A DNA stretch of 36,269 nt. It comes from Zoogloea sp. (GTDB taxonomy: Bacteria; Pseudomonadota; Gammaproteobacteria; Burkholderiales; Rhodocyclaceae). The position numbers were made by a program, and so were the translations under genes. The notes beneath the pieces were generated by a model, which had not been told where the DNA came from, made no database searches, and was given only the letters and a program-made list of their open reading frames with translations. Location of the stretch: NCBI RefSeq assembly GCF_030157465.1, contig NZ_JAOAUU010000144.1, positions 1 through 36,269 on the forward strand, read 5' to 3'. Shown here piece by piece: positions 8,540 through 18,386 of the stretch. Every line of letters starts with the position of its first letter. The first letter of the stretch is position 1.

Positions 8540-10225
8540 CTACTCGAAATGTTCGAGCATCAGCTGGATGCTCGACACGCCGTTGTATTCATTTACCGCC
8601 AGCCGGAAGGCTGCGTGGATGGTCTGGCCCGCCGGGTCGGCGTGGTTGAACTGGATCGCGTCGATGCGGGTGGCGCCCTTTTTCAGCTGCAGCTTGAGGT
8701 GCTTGTCCTTGAGGATGCGCTGGTTTTCGACCCGGAAGGTGTCGTCGAAGACCGGTGCCGCGAAGCCCTGGCCCCAGATTTCCCTCTCCAGCAGGCGGGC
8801 GGTTTCAAGGCTGTAGAGGCTGTCTTCGAGCGCGCCGTCGGTTTCCAGGCTGCGAGTCAGGTCGGCCGGGTCGATCAGGCTGTGCACCACGGTCTCGAAA
8901 ATCTCCTCGAAGCGGGCGAGATCGACTTCGTTGATGGTCAGGCCAGCGGCCATGGCGTGGCCGCCGAATTTCAGGATCAGGCCGGGCGCCCGCTTGGTCA
9001 CGAGGTCGAGGGCGTCGCGCAGGTGAAGGCCCGGAATCGAGCGGCCCGAGCCCTTGAGTTCGCCGTCGTTGCCGCGGGCAAAGGCGATGGTCGGGCGGTG
9101 GAATTTCTCCTTGATGCGCCCGGCGAGAATGCCGATGACGCCCTGGTGCCATTCGGGTTCGAACAGGGTGAGGCTGGCGCGGCTGCCCGGGTCGATGGTG
9201 TCGAGCCCGGCCATGGCTTCTTCCTGCATGCCCGCTTCGATGCTGCGGCGTTCGCGGTTGAGGGTGTCGAGCTCTTGGGCGATGTTGATGGCACGGCCCA
9301 TGTCGTCGGTGATCAGGCATTCGATGCCCAGCGACATGTCGGCCAGGCGGCCGGCGGCATTGAGGCGTGGGCCGAGGGCGAAGCCCATGTCGAAGGTGGT
9401 GGCCCGGGCGGCGTCGCGGCCGGCGGCGGCAAACAGGGCCCGGATGCCCGGCTGCATGCGGTCGGCGCGCATGCGCTGAAGGCCTTGCGACACCAGGATG
9501 CGGTTGTTGTGGTCGAGCTTGACCACGTCGGCCACGGTGCCGAGGGCCACGAGGTCGAGGAGTTCGGCCAGGTTGGGTTCGGTCTTGCCCTCGAAGGCGC
9601 CGCGCTCGCGCAGCTCGGCGCGCAGCGCGAGCATGGTGTAGAACATCACGCCGACGCCGGCCAGCGCCTTGCTGGGGAAGTCGCAGCCGGGCTGGTTGGG
9701 GTTCACGATCACGTCGGCCTCGGGCAGTTCGTCGCCCGGCAGGTGGTGGTCGGTGATGACGGTGGCGATGCCGTGCTCCCGCGCGGCGGCCACGCCTTCG
9801 ACGCTGGCGATGCCGTTGTCGACGGTGATCAGCAGGTCCGGTTCCATTTTTGCGGCCAGTTCGACGATGGCCGGGGTGAGGCCGTAGCCGTATTCGAAGC
9901 GGTTGGGCACGAGGTAGCCCACGTCGGCACCAAAGGCCCGCAGGGCCCGGATGCCCACCGCGCAGGCAGTGGCGCCGTCGCAGTCGTAGTCGGCCACGAT
10001 GAGCATGCGCGCGCCGGCCTCGATGGCGTCGGCGAGGATCTGGGCGGCTTCATGCACGCCCTTGAGCCGGGCCGGCGGCAGCAGCGACTTGAGGCTGTAG
10101 TCGAGCTGGTCGCGACTTTCGATGCCGCGGGCGGCGTAGAGGCGGGCGAGCAGCGGATGGGTGCCGGCTTCGAGCAGCCGCGTGACGGCACGCGTGGGCA
10201 CCGGGCGGGTCAGGATACGGGTCAT
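8540..10225 (-). CDS. recJ: RecJ, single-stranded-DNA-specific 5'-3' exonuclease
   Basis: RecJ (561 residues) degrades single-stranded DNA 5' to 3' in RecFOR recombination, mismatch and base-excision repair. The DHH-phosphoesterase motifs are intact: IVADYDCDGATA (motif I), LLITVDNGI, VITDHHLPGDELP with the DHH triad, and NPNQPGC. The DHHA1 domain follows with KFGGHAMAAGLTI (about residue 405), and the C-terminal OB-like domain closes the protein. The start ATG at 10225 overlaps the stop of the upstream RpfE-type gene by ATGA. A larger open frame continues to 11542 only because no stop interrupts it. Confidence 0.97.
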   Translation of the reverse strand: MTRILTRPVPTRAVTRLLEAGTHPLLARLYAARGIESRDQLDYSLKSLLPPARLKGVHEAAQILADAIEAGARMLIVADYDCDGATACAVGIRALRAFGADVGYLVPNRFEYGYGLTPAIVELAAKMEPDLLITVDNGIASVEGVAAAREHGIATVITDHHLPGDELPEADVIVNPNQPGCDFPSKALAGVGVMFYTMLALRAELRERGAFEGKTEPNLAELLDLVALGTVADVVKLDHNNRILVSQGLQRMRADRMQPGIRALFAAAGRDAARATTFDMGFALGPRLNAAGRLADMSLGIECLITDDMGRAINIAQELDTLNRERRSIEAGMQEEAMAGLDTIDPGSRASLTLFEPEWHQGVIGILAGRIKEKFHRPTIAFARGNDGELKGSGRSIPGLHLRDALDLVTKRAPGLILKFGGHAMAAGLTINEVDLARFEEIFETVVHSLIDPADLTRSLETDGALEDSLYSLETARLLEREIWGQGFAAPVFDDTFRVENQRILKDKHLKLQLKKGATRIDAIQFNHADPAGQTIHAAFRLAVNEYNGVSSIQLMLEHFE

Positions 10226-11250
10226 GGGTTTTGGGGGTTCGGTTGCGGGGCGGTGGCCAGGAGCGCGGCCAGCGGCCGGGGCTTGCGCCAGAACTTCCAC
10301 AGGCTGGACGCTGCGACGTCGAGCTGCAAGTGGTGTTTGTCGCCGGGGGCGCTGATGCGGAGCGCGGTGATTTTTTTGGCCTTGAGGGCTTTGAGCAGCG
10401 GGGCGAACCAGTCGGTTTCGAGCTGCGCGATGGCGCTCAGCCATGCGGTGGCGTCGAAGTGCAGGGACGGGCGCTGGAGGGTGTCGATGACCGCGAAGCC
10501 GGTGCCCTCGATGTAGCGGGTGGCTGGCCGCGGCGTGATGCCGGCGTGCAGTGCCAGTCCACGGGCGAAGGGCGCGTCGGCCTGGATCTGGCTGGCCGGG
10601 GCGCGGAGGGGCAGATCCTGCGGGCCGGCACCCCACAGCCACACGCCGTTGATGCTGCGCTGGCCGGTGGCCTCGCGCGCGGCGTTGATCGGGTGGTTGT
10701 AGAGCCACACTTCGAGTTCGTTGGCGAGGCGTGCCCAGCGGGCGATGTCTTCGCCTTCGGGCATGAAGAGCTGTATCGGCCGGCCATTGACGTCGGCCAG
10801 CGGGTGGAAGAACGGGCGCGGCTCTTCGGTCAGCGCCACATACCAGCGGTCGGGTGACGGGGCTTCGAAGCGGCCGATGTCGGCAAAGAGTTCGTTCAGC
10901 CCGGTGATCAGCGTGTCGGCTTCGGCGCGGGTGATGGCGAGGCTCGAGGCGTCGGCGAGGAGCAGCCTGTCGCGGGAGAAATGAAGGTGTGCCGGATCGC
11001 AGCACAGCCAGTGGGCGCCGGGCTCGGGTGGCGGGGTTTCGCCGCCGCGGCGCAGGGCGGCATAGGGCAGGCGGGCCGCGTTGGCGCCGAATTGCCGGGC
11101 CAGCCAGGTTTCGGGGGCCAGCGTGGGCTGCCAGTCGTGGCGGGCATGGCCGAGCAGGGTGGACAGGGCGGTGAGCGGCGGGGCGTCGGCTATCTGGGAC
11201 GCGGCGCCCGAGGGCCAGGCGAGGCCGGGCAGAACGAGGTGGAACTGCAT
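10222..11250 (-). CDS. Conserved protein, RpfE-type (recJ-associated)
   Basis: A 342-residue protein from ATG 11250, starting MQFHLVLPGLAWP. I recognise it as the conserved family placed next to recJ in betaproteobacteria and Xanthomonas, where the relative is called RpfE; some databases label it a phosphoglycerate-mutase-like regulator. Features that look conserved are LYNHPINAAREATGQRSINGVWLWGAG and DTLQRPSLHFDATAWLSAIAQLE. No signal peptide or membrane segment is visible, so it is probably cytoplasmic. The 4-base overlap with recJ indicates translational coupling, but no biochemical function follows from sequence. Family name is from recall and moderately certain; function unknown. Confidence 0.65.
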   Translation of the reverse strand: MQFHLVLPGLAWPSGAASQIADAPPLTALSTLLGHARHDWQPTLAPETWLARQFGANAARLPYAALRRGGETPPPEPGAHWLCCDPAHLHFSRDRLLLADASSLAITRAEADTLITGLNELFADIGRFEAPSPDRWYVALTEEPRPFFHPLADVNGRPIQLFMPEGEDIARWARLANELEVWLYNHPINAAREATGQRSINGVWLWGAGPQDLPLRAPASQIQADAPFARGLALHAGITPRPATRYIEGTGFAVIDTLQRPSLHFDATAWLSAIAQLETDWFAPLLKALKAKKITALRISAPGDKHHLQLDVAASSLWKFWRKPRPLAALLATAPQPNPQNP

Positions 11251-11351
11251 GGATTGCGGGGGGGAGTGTCCGGTAAGTGCCGGATTGAAAGGTGAAAATC
11301 CGGCGCCGAAGTTTATCACGTGGCGGCCCCCCGGCCGGCCGCCGCGCCGCT

Positions 11352-12917
11352 TCAGGGGGTGATCGTGATGTCGGCGAGGGCCGCGCCGAAGGCGGCCGAG
11401 CACTGGCGCGCGCGGCCGGCTCCGAGATTGCGGGTCTCGCTGTGCTGACAGGTGGGGCTGTTGTCGCCGCCGAGGATTTCGAGGGGCAGGTCGCGCAGGG
11501 TGCGGGCGTCCGCGGGGGCGGTGGCGACGCGGGCGCCCGCACCGCCGAAGCCGCTGCGCTGGAAGTTGCGCGGGCTGTCGGTGACGAGGGCGAGGAGGCG
11601 CAGCCGGCCGCTGCCGATGGCCTCGCGGGTGGCCGGGTCGATGGGCAGGTTCAGGGTCTGGCTGCCTTCGAAGCGTTCGGCGGGCGCTGCCGGGCCGGGA
11701 TGGAGCAGGGTGAAACCCTTGTCGCCGGCGGCCAGCAGGTAAAGGGAGCTGAACTGCGGGGAGCTGGATTTTGGCCCGGTGACGGTGAGCTGGATGCTTT
11801 CGCCCGCCCGGTAGCCGGGACGCAGGCCGCCAATGCTGACGCTGCGGCGCTCGCTCTTCTGGGCGTGAATGGCCTGCAGCAGCTGGCGCGGGTCGGTGGG
11901 GCCGCTGCCGACGAGACCGGGGGCGGGAATCAGGGCCGGGTTGCCGCCGAGGGTGATGTGCTGCGGGCCGCCGCGGCTGTCGATGGTGGCCTGGGCGCAG
12001 CGCCGCCATGCGTCGCCGTTTGCCAGCCCGGCCGGATTGGCCTGGCTGTCGAGGCAGGCGCGCAGGGCCTGGGTGGCGAGGCCGCCCTTGTCGTCGGCGA
12101 AGGCGTTCTGGCCGCTGCGGCTGGCGTGCACGATCAGCACGTTGTTGCCGGGCGACGCGGGGGCCTGGGAGTCACCGCTGCAGGCGGAGGCGCCGGCGGT
12201 GTAACGCCCGGTGAGCCCGCTGGCACGGCCATCGCCGCGGCCGGCATCGATGACGACGACGAGCTTGTCGGCCTTGCGGGCGAGGTTGAGGAGGTAGCGG
12301 GTGAATTCGGCCAGCAGGAAGTTCTCCCGGCTTGCGGTGACGATCGCGTCGCCGCACGTGCGGCTGCCCTGGCCGGACAGGTAGATGAAGGCACGGTCGT
12401 CGCTGCCGAGGCGGGCATCGAGCCCGGCCAGCGCGCGGCGCAGGCCGTCGGCGTCGAGTTCGCCCGGGGCCGGCTGCTGGATGTTGGCGTCGGGTATGCC
12501 CATCAGGCGTGCGATGGCGGTGGCGCTGGCTGCGTCGGCGTGTGCGGCGTCGCCGAGGGGCAGGATCAGGGCGTGGTTGGAGGCGCGTGGCGTGCTGCGC
12601 GGGATCCATTGCGGCGCGGTGCCGGGCGGGGCGGCGGGAAGGGCGTCGGCGCGGACAGGGGCCTGCGTTGAGAGATCCAGGCTGCGCTCCGGAACCCAGC
12701 CGCTGCGATTGCCGCCGATCTCGATCCGCACCCAGTCCCGGCGCCGCTCCAGCACTTCGACGGTGCTCAGGCGGTGAACGGGGGCGATGCGGGGCGCGGT
12801 GAAATAGGGCTGGGTGTGCAGCTCGCCGCTTTCGGTCACGGTGGCGTTCAGCGCCATTGCAGGAGCCCAGGGCATGGCGAGCGAAACGACGATGGCGCTG
12901 CGAAGGAGGGGATGCAT
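11352..12917 (-). CDS. Exported SH3b + caspase-like (C14) protein, catalytic dyad lost
   Basis: A 521-residue protein. Residues 1-22 form a signal peptide (MHPLLRSAIVVSLAMPWAPAMA), so it is periplasmic or surface-exposed. Residues about 25-82 are a bacterial SH3 domain (YFTAPRIAPVHRLSTVEVLERR then DWVRIEIGGNRSGWV). Residues about 112-330 follow the caspase/metacaspase fold: a strand ending IYLSGQGSR (175-185) and KLVVVIDAGRGDG (218-230). In active relatives these read SGHG and DxC; here His is Gln183 and Cys is Gly226. Residues about 355-465 resemble the DUF4384-type module often attached to such proteins (RAGESIQLTVTG, SLYLLAAGDKGFTLLHP). It lies 101 bases upstream of the RpfE-type gene and recJ on the same strand; co-transcription is possible. 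Best described as a pseudo-caspase, perhaps a binding or scaffold protein. Confidence 0.75.
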   Translation of the reverse strand: MHPLLRSAIVVSLAMPWAPAMALNATVTESGELHTQPYFTAPRIAPVHRLSTVEVLERRRDWVRIEIGGNRSGWVPERSLDLSTQAPVRADALPAAPPGTAPQWIPRSTPRASNHALILPLGDAAHADAASATAIARLMGIPDANIQQPAPGELDADGLRRALAGLDARLGSDDRAFIYLSGQGSRTCGDAIVTASRENFLLAEFTRYLLNLARKADKLVVVIDAGRGDGRASGLTGRYTAGASACSGDSQAPASPGNNVLIVHASRSGQNAFADDKGGLATQALRACLDSQANPAGLANGDAWRRCAQATIDSRGGPQHITLGGNPALIPAPGLVGSGPTDPRQLLQAIHAQKSERRSVSIGGLRPGYRAGESIQLTVTGPKSSSPQFSSLYLLAAGDKGFTLLHPGPAAPAERFEGSQTLNLPIDPATREAIGSGRLRLLALVTDSPRNFQRSGFGGAGARVATAPADARTLRDLPLEILGGDNSPTCQHSETRNLGAGRARQCSAAFGAALADITITP

Positions 12918-13100
12918 CCTGGATTCCTGGTGACGGGGCGTGATCGCGAATTATGACGCGGCCGGGCTTAGTGCAAGCGTGATTACGTCGCGGTCCGTTG
13001 GCGGGCCGGTGCCACATCCACGTTTTCGGCGGGGGCCAACTGCGGCACAATGCGGCCTCGCGCCGCGTGCCGGCGTTTCTGCATTACCGGTTCCCTTTCA

Positions 13101-14354
13101 ATGTCCTATGAACTCCTCGTCGGCCTGCGCTACACCCGCTCCAAGCGGCGCGCGCAGGGCCGCAATCGCTTTATTTCCTTTATTTCGCTGGTGTCGATGC
13201 TTGGCATTGCCCTTGGCGTGGCGGCTCTGATCGTCGTGCTGTCGGTGATGAATGGCTTTCAGCGCGAACTGCGCACGCGCATTCTCGGCGTGGCCTCCCA
13301 CGTGCAGGTGAGCGGGTTCGACGGCGAGCTGACCAACTGGCAGCGGGTGGCCGACGATGTGGCGAAGCATCCCCGCGTAAAGGCGTCGGCGCCCTTTGTG
13401 CAGGCCCAGGCCATGCTGTCTTTCGACCAGACGGTGCGGGGCACGCTGGTGCGCGGGGTGTTGCCGGATGCCGAGGACAAGGTGGCCGACTTTGCCCAGC
13501 ACATGCGTTTCGGGCGCTTCGATGCGCTGCAGCCGGGGGCCTTCGGCATCGTGCTCGGGGCCGATCTGGCGCGGGCACTGCGCGTCACGATGGGCGACAA
13601 GGTGACGCTCATCGCGCCCCAGGGCCTGGTGACGCCGGCGGCGATCCTCCCGCGGCTCAAGCAGTTCAGGGTGGTGGGCATTTTTGAAGTGGGCATGTAC
13701 GAATACGATTCCAGCCTGGCGCTGGTCCACCTGCAGGATGCCCAGACCCTTTACCGCATGGAAGACCGGGTTACCGGCGTTCGTCTCAAGCTGGACGATC
13801 TTTTTGCCGCCCCGCGGGTGGCCCGCGAGCTGATGCAGTATGTGGATGTGGACACCCAGGTATCCGACTGGACGCGCAGCCACGCCAATTTTTTCCGGGC
13901 CGTGCAGATCGAGAAGAACGTGATGTTCATCATCCTGCTGCTGATCGTGGCGGTGGCCGCCTTCAATATTGTGTCGACGCTGGTGATGGCGGTGCAGGAC
14001 AAACAGGCCGACATCGCCATCCTGCGTACGCTGGGGGCGAGCCCGGGGTCGATCATGGGCATCTTCGTGATCCAGGGCGCGCTGATCGGCTTCATCGGGC
14101 TGGCGATCGGGGTGCTCGGCGGCGTCGGGCTGGCGCTCAATATCGACGTGGTGGTGCCGGCCATCGAGCAGGCCCTGGGCGTGCAGTTCCTGGCCAAGGA
14201 CGTCTATTACATTTCCGATCTGCCCTCCGAGCTGCAATGGTCGGACGTGATCACGATCAGCGCGGTTTCCTTCGTTCTGACCCTGGTGGCGACGCTTTAT
14301 CCCAGCTGGCGGGCGTCGCGCCTCAACCCGGCGGAGGCCCTGCGCTATGAGTGA
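13101..14354 (+). CDS. lolC: LolC/LolE-type lipoprotein-releasing ABC transporter permease
   Basis: A 417-residue inner-membrane permease of the LolCDE complex, which extracts outer-membrane lipoproteins and passes them to LolA. The start ATG at 13101 gives [17 protein letters not shown], the typical LolC opening. Transmembrane segments: one near residues 25-48 ([21 protein letters not shown]), and three in the C-terminal FtsX domain ([64 protein letters not shown]). The large middle part is periplasmic. Only one permease gene is present next to lolD, so it may serve as both LolC and LolE, as in species with a LolF-type single permease; this is inference. It overlaps lolD by 8 bases. Confidence 0.93.
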   Translation: MSYELLVGLRYTRSKRRAQGRNRFISFISLVSMLGIALGVAALIVVLSVMNGFQRELRTRILGVASHVQVSGFDGELTNWQRVADDVAKHPRVKASAPFVQAQAMLSFDQTVRGTLVRGVLPDAEDKVADFAQHMRFGRFDALQPGAFGIVLGADLARALRVTMGDKVTLIAPQGLVTPAAILPRLKQFRVVGIFEVGMYEYDSSLALVHLQDAQTLYRMEDRVTGVRLKLDDLFAAPRVARELMQYVDVDTQVSDWTRSHANFFRAVQIEKNVMFIILLLIVAVAAFNIVSTLVMAVQDKQADIAILRTLGASPGSIMGIFVIQGALIGFIGLAIGVLGGVGLALNIDVVVPAIEQALGVQFLAKDVYYISDLPSELQWSDVITISAVSFVLTLVATLYPSWRASRLNPAEALRYE

Positions 14355-15045
14355 TGCATCCATGAAGCCGCGCGTGATCGAGTGCTGCGGCCTGTCCAAG
14401 TCCTTCCGCGAAGGCGCCGACGCGGTGGAGGTGCTGCGCGACGTATCCATGTCGGTGGCGCCCGGCGAGCGGGTGGCGGTGGTGGGAACATCGGGTTCCG
14501 GCAAGAGCACCCTGCTGCATCTGCTGGGCGGGCTGGACGTGCCGTCGGCGGGCGAGGTGAAACTGCTGGGCAAGGATTTCTCGACGATTTCGGATGCCGA
14601 GCGGGGCCGGTTGCGCAACGAGTCGCTGGGTTTCATCTACCAGTTCCATCATTTGCTGGCGGAGTTTTCGGCCCTTGAAAACGTGGCCATGCCGCTGTTC
14701 GTGCGGCGCATGAAGCGCGAAGAGGCGCTTGCCCGTGCCGCCGAAACCCTGAAGGCGGTGGGGCTGGGGCATCGCCTCGACCACACGCCGGGCGAACTTT
14801 CCGGCGGCGAGCGCCAGCGGGCGGCCATTGCCCGTGCGCTGGTCACCCGGCCGGCCTGCGTGCTGGCCGACGAGCCGACCGGCAACCTGGATCGCCAGAC
14901 CGCCGAAAAGGTTTTTGCGCTGATGCTGGAGCTGGCCGAGGAGCAGGGCACCGGCTTCGTCATCGTGACTCATGACGTCAGCCTGGCGGGCCGGGCCAGC
15001 CGTGTGCTGCGGCTTCAGGACGGTGTCCTCGACGCGGGTTTCTGA
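14347..15045 (+). CDS. lolD: LolD, ATP-binding subunit of the lipoprotein-releasing transporter
   Basis: A 232-residue ABC ATPase that powers lipoprotein release with the adjacent permease. Walker [10 protein letters not shown] at residues 47-55, Q-loop YQFHHLL, signature [16 protein letters not shown], Walker [12 protein letters not shown], and H-loop VTHD are all intact. The ATG at 14347 lies inside the end of lolC (8-base overlap), indicating coupled translation. Length and motifs are normal. Confidence 0.96.
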   Translation: MSDASMKPRVIECCGLSKSFREGADAVEVLRDVSMSVAPGERVAVVGTSGSGKSTLLHLLGGLDVPSAGEVKLLGKDFSTISDAERGRLRNESLGFIYQFHHLLAEFSALENVAMPLFVRRMKREEALARAAETLKAVGLGHRLDHTPGELSGGERQRAAIARALVTRPACVLADEPTGNLDRQTAEKVFALMLELAEEQGTGFVIVTHDVSLAGRASRVLRLQDGVLDAGF

Positions 15046-15103
15046 GTGTCCGACGGGCGGGTGCCAGGGCTTCCGGCAAGCCGCCGGCGGTGAGCGGGGG
15101 GCC

Positions 15104-15131
15104 TCAAGTTTGCCGGCAGGGGGGCCGATAA
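15104..15131 (+). promoter_or_regulatory. Sigma-28 (FliA)-type promoter for the chemoreceptor
   Basis: TCAAGTTT (15104-15111), 12 bases, then GCCGATAA (15124-15131). The -10 box is an exact match to the FliA consensus GCCGATAA, and the -35 box differs from TAAAGTTT at one position; the classical spacing is 11. It ends 53 bases before the chemoreceptor ATG. This places the gene in the flagellar/chemotaxis regulon. Confidence 0.8.
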
Positions 15132-15184
15132 GGCCTCACACGTGGAAGGACCATTTGGTTCGGGCCGAACCTGTCGGAGAGATC

Positions 15185-17206
15185 ATGAAAGCTATTTTTG
15201 CGCCGGCGGTGGCGATTCTGAACCGCATGCGTTATCCGGCGAAATTCGCCTTGCTCGGGCTGATAGCCCTGCTGGTGATCGGATTCCTGCTCGTTCAGCT
15301 CGCCCTTTCCCTGCGCGAGAGCGTCGTTTTCACCGAGAGGGAAGCCGATGCCCTGCAGCGGGTTCCCCGTCTGCTCAAGGTTCTCCAGGTTTCCCAGCAG
15401 CATCGGGGCTTGTCCTCCGGGGTCCTGAACGGCAACGAGGAGATGCGGCCCGCGCTGCAGCAGAAGACCGGCGAAATGGCCGCGGCGATGAAAGCGGCCG
15501 ACGAGGTGCTTGCTACCAGCTCTGCCGCCACGGTCGGCAAGCGCTGGAGCGAGGTCCGGACGGGGTGGGAGGCCATCCAGTCCGGCGGGCTGCAGATGAA
15601 GCCCCGCGACAACCTGCTCGCCCACACGGCGCTCATCCGCAAGATCGTGCTTGCGCTGCACGACATGAGCGACGACGGCAACCTGACCCTCGATCCTTCG
15701 GCCGACAGCTATTACCTCATCGACAACGTGATGCGGCGCGTGCCGGATGTCTCCGAGCGGCTGGGCCGTTTGCGGGCGATGGGCACCGGCGTGCTGGCGG
15801 CCAAGGCCCTGGACGAGCAGCGTCAGTTCGATATCAGCTCGCAGCTTGGCGAACTGAACATGGCCCTGGCCGACTTCAATGAGAACCTGCAGCGGGCGGC
15901 GGCCAACAATCCGGCGCTCCAGACGTCTCTCTCCAGGCTGGAGCAGGAATTCGCCGTCGTGACCTCCAGCGTCGTCAATGAGCTGCAGGAACACATCCTC
16001 AAGGGCGATTTCGAGATGGCCGCACCGGTGTATTTTGCGCTGGCCACCAAGGCCATCGACATGACCTACGCCCAGACCTACGAAGTGCTCATTCCGGGCA
16101 CCCAGGCTCTGCTTTCCGCGCGACTCGACCGTTTGAACCGGGCGCTGACCATCAATGCGGTGCTTGCCGCGCTGGCGGTGCTGGTTCTTCTGTATCTCTC
16201 GTCGGCCTTCTGCATCGCGGTGATTCAGTCGGTGAACGAACTGCGTGCCGGAGCCCGTGAGCTGGCGGCCTGCAACCTGCGTTCGCGCATTGAGTTTTCG
16301 GCCGACGACGAACTGCGGCTGGTCGCCGATCAATTCAACGAAATGGCACAGTCGTTTGCCGATGTGATCGGCAAGGTTCAGAACGGCGCCAACGATGTGA
16401 CGAGCGCGGCGGTGTCGCTCGCCAGTTCCGCAACGCGGGTGTCGGTGGGTTCCGAGCAGCAAAGCGAGGCGGCATCGAGCATGGCTGCGGCGGTCGAGGA
16501 AATGACGGTCGGGATCGAGGAGATTGCCAGCAGCGCCTCCGAGGCGGAAGGCATCTCCTCGGCGTCGGGGCGTTTGTCTGCCGAAGGTGGAACGGTGGTG
16601 GCGAGGACGGTAAGCGAGATGGAGCGCATCGCCACTTCGGTGCGCGAGTCGGCAACGGTGATCCAGGATCTGGGCGACCAGTCGGCGAAAATCTCGACGA
16701 TCGTCAGTTCGATCAAGGAGATCGCCGACCAGACCAACCTGCTGGCCCTCAATGCGGCCATCGAGGCCGCCCGCGCCGGTGAAACCGGACGTGGTTTTGC
16801 GGTGGTTGCCGACGAGGTGCGCAAGCTGGCCGAACGCACCGCAAAGGCGACCGGCGAGATCACCGGCATGGTGGCTTCGATCCAGAGCGGCACGGCACGC
16901 GCCGTGGATACCATGCAGGACGGCGTGACGCGGGTGCAGGACGGCGTGGTGCTGGCACAGCAGGCCGGCACCTCGATGGAGCAGATCCGTACCGGTGCAA
17001 CCCAGGTGCTCGGGGCGGTGGCCGACATTTCGTCGGCCCTGCGCGAGCAGGGCGCCGCGAGCACCGAGATTGCCCGCAACGTGGAGCACATCGCCCAGAT
17101 GGCCGAGCAGAACAGTGCGGCGGTCAGGGATACCGCGGATACGGCCCGTCACCTGGAAAGCCTGGCCCAGCAGTTGCGCCAGGAAGTGGCTCACTTCAGG
17201 ATCTGA
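15185..17206 (+). CDS. Methyl-accepting chemotaxis protein
   Basis: A 673-residue transmembrane chemoreceptor, start ATG 15185 with GGAGAG just upstream. TM1 is at about residues 21-42 ([21 protein letters not shown]). The periplasmic sensor (about 43-318) begins with [21 protein letters not shown], which resembles the helix of NIT (nitrate/nitrite-sensing) or related four-helix domains; the ligand is not certain. TM2 is about 321-345, followed by HAMP (about 345-395) and the signalling domain. Its hairpin tip [24 protein letters not shown] and [18 protein letters not shown] bind CheA/CheW. No C-terminal pentapeptide tether is seen. A FliA-type promoter lies immediately upstream; the gene stands alone. 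Confidence 0.95.
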   Translation: MKAIFAPAVAILNRMRYPAKFALLGLIALLVIGFLLVQLALSLRESVVFTEREADALQRVPRLLKVLQVSQQHRGLSSGVLNGNEEMRPALQQKTGEMAAAMKAADEVLATSSAATVGKRWSEVRTGWEAIQSGGLQMKPRDNLLAHTALIRKIVLALHDMSDDGNLTLDPSADSYYLIDNVMRRVPDVSERLGRLRAMGTGVLAAKALDEQRQFDISSQLGELNMALADFNENLQRAAANNPALQTSLSRLEQEFAVVTSSVVNELQEHILKGDFEMAAPVYFALATKAIDMTYAQTYEVLIPGTQALLSARLDRLNRALTINAVLAALAVLVLLYLSSAFCIAVIQSVNELRAGARELAACNLRSRIEFSADDELRLVADQFNEMAQSFADVIGKVQNGANDVTSAAVSLASSATRVSVGSEQQSEAASSMAAAVEEMTVGIEEIASSASEAEGISSASGRLSAEGGTVVARTVSEMERIATSVRESATVIQDLGDQSAKISTIVSSIKEIADQTNLLALNAAIEAARAGETGRGFAVVADEVRKLAERTAKATGEITGMVASIQSGTARAVDTMQDGVTRVQDGVVLAQQAGTSMEQIRTGATQVLGAVADISSALREQGAASTEIARNVEHIAQMAEQNSAAVRDTADTARHLESLAQQLRQEVAHFRI

Positions 17207-17225
17207 GCCCGCGTCATCCGCAGTG

Positions 17226-17261
17226 CAAAAAGGCCCTGGAACGCTGGCGCTCCAGGGCCTT
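17226..17261 (-). terminator. Terminator between the chemoreceptor and the potassium channel genes
   Basis: AAGGCCCTGGA (17230-17240) pairs with TCCAGGGCCTT (17251-17261) around a 10-base loop. Reading minus, it follows the channel stop at 17289 and ends in TTTTTG; the plus side has only TTG. It therefore mainly serves the minus strand and may also stop the convergent chemoreceptor transcript. Confidence 0.8.
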
Positions 17262-17288
17262 GTCACATCAGCGCGCAGGCTGTGCGCC

Positions 17289-18386
17289 TCATTCGGGCAT
17301 CAGCGCGCTTTCGAGTTCCTGCCGCCCGAGGGGCGAAGCCATTGCGATGACGTGCTGGTCCGCTTCGAGCATGAATTCCTTGGGCGGGTTGAAGACCACG
17401 TCACCGTGGCTGCGTACGGCCAGCAGCACGTAGTTGGGGCTGCGCAGGCGCAGGGTGTCGAGCGCGCGGGGTTCGAAGTGCTGGGGCACCCGCACCTCCT
17501 CGAGGCGCAGCTTGAGTTCGGAGCGGAGCATTTCGTCGAGGAAGGACACGACGTGGGGTCGGATCATGCTGGAGGCGATCCGCATTCCGCCGGTGAAATC
17601 TGGCGAGATCACGCTGTCGGCACCGGCCTTGCGCAGCTTTTCGGTGTTGCGAACCTCGTGGCAGCGGGCCACGATGCGCACGTTCGGATTGAGCTGCTTG
17701 GCGGTGAACACGATCATCAGGTTGCGGCTGTCGTCGCCGGTGACGGCAAAAACGCCCTGGGCATCGTGGATCCCGGCTGAAAGCAGCAGATCGTCGTCGC
17801 TGGCGTCGCCGCCAAGGTAAACCAGCCCGGGCAGGCGATCGCGCTGGGCTTCCAGGGCAACTTCGTCGGAGTCGATGGCGACGAAATGGCGATGGGTGGT
17901 GGTCAGTTCGTTGGCCACGTTGCGTCCGACCCGGCCGAAGCCGCAAATGATGTAATGGCCGTGGAGCTTGCGAATCTGCTTTTCCATGCGACGTCTCCGC
18001 AGGGTGAAATCAAGATCGCTTTCGAGGAAGAAAACGGTCAGGCTGGTGAAAAGAAAGGTGACGGCGCCAAAGCCCGCCAACGCGATCATGCCGGCGAAGA
18101 AGCGTTCGGCAAAACCGTCGATGTGCACGACTTCGCCGTAGCCGACGGTGGTGACCGTGATGATGGTCATGTAGAAGGCGTCGGACAAATCGGCCTTGTC
18201 GCCGCCTGCCACGTAGAAACCCGCCGTGCCGACGGCCAGGAGCGCGACGAGGAATCCGGCCGCGAAGTAGATGCGCAGGAGGATGCGCGGCAGCTGGCTG
18301 TGGCGCTTTGGCGCGCACACGGCCTTTTTGCGTTTGCGCAAATGCAGCAGGCGGCGCAGCAGCGCGATGAAGTAGGTGATTTTCAA
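17289..18386 (-). CDS. Potassium channel with TrkA-N (RCK) domain
   Basis: A 365-residue two-TM potassium channel subunit with cytoplasmic RCK regulatory domains. TM1 lies at about residues 36-60, then the pore helix and the filter TTVGYGEV (residues 79-86), whose VGYG is the potassium signature. TM2 is about 96-121. The RCK N-domain starts HYIICGFGRVGRNVANEL (G149, G151, G154: Rossmann loop), with AIDSDEVALE as the nucleotide-binding acidic end. TrkA-C follows to residue 365. No ATG fits; TTG at 18386 overlaps the DUF2062 stop as TTGA, the same 4-base geometry as ATGA. That gives a sensible N-terminus (MKITYFIALLRRLL). Translational coupling is likely. Gating ligand is unknown. Confidence 0.9.
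   Translation of the reverse strand: MKITYFIALLRRLLHLRKRKKAVCAPKRHSQLPRILLRIYFAAGFLVALLAVGTAGFYVAGGDKADLSDAFYMTIITVTTVGYGEVVHIDGFAERFFAGMIALAGFGAVTFLFTSLTVFFLESDLDFTLRRRRMEKQIRKLHGHYIICGFGRVGRNVANELTTTHRHFVAIDSDEVALEAQRDRLPGLVYLGGDASDDDLLLSAGIHDAQGVFAVTGDDSRNLMIVFTAKQLNPNVRIVARCHEVRNTEKLRKAGADSVISPDFTGGMRIASSMIRPHVVSFLDEMLRSELKLRLEEVRVPQHFEPRALDTLRLRSPNYVLLAVRSHGDVVFNPPKEFMLEADQHVIAMASPLGRQELESALMPE

Noticed and set aside
8549-10516. A 655-codon open frame on the plus strand
   Set aside because: It is antisense to recJ and the RpfE-type gene and has no domain or start signal.
10226-11542. Long N-terminal extension of recJ
   Set aside because: It is an out-of-frame shadow of the RpfE-type gene; ATG 10225 gives the normal RecJ N-terminus and an ATGA overlap.
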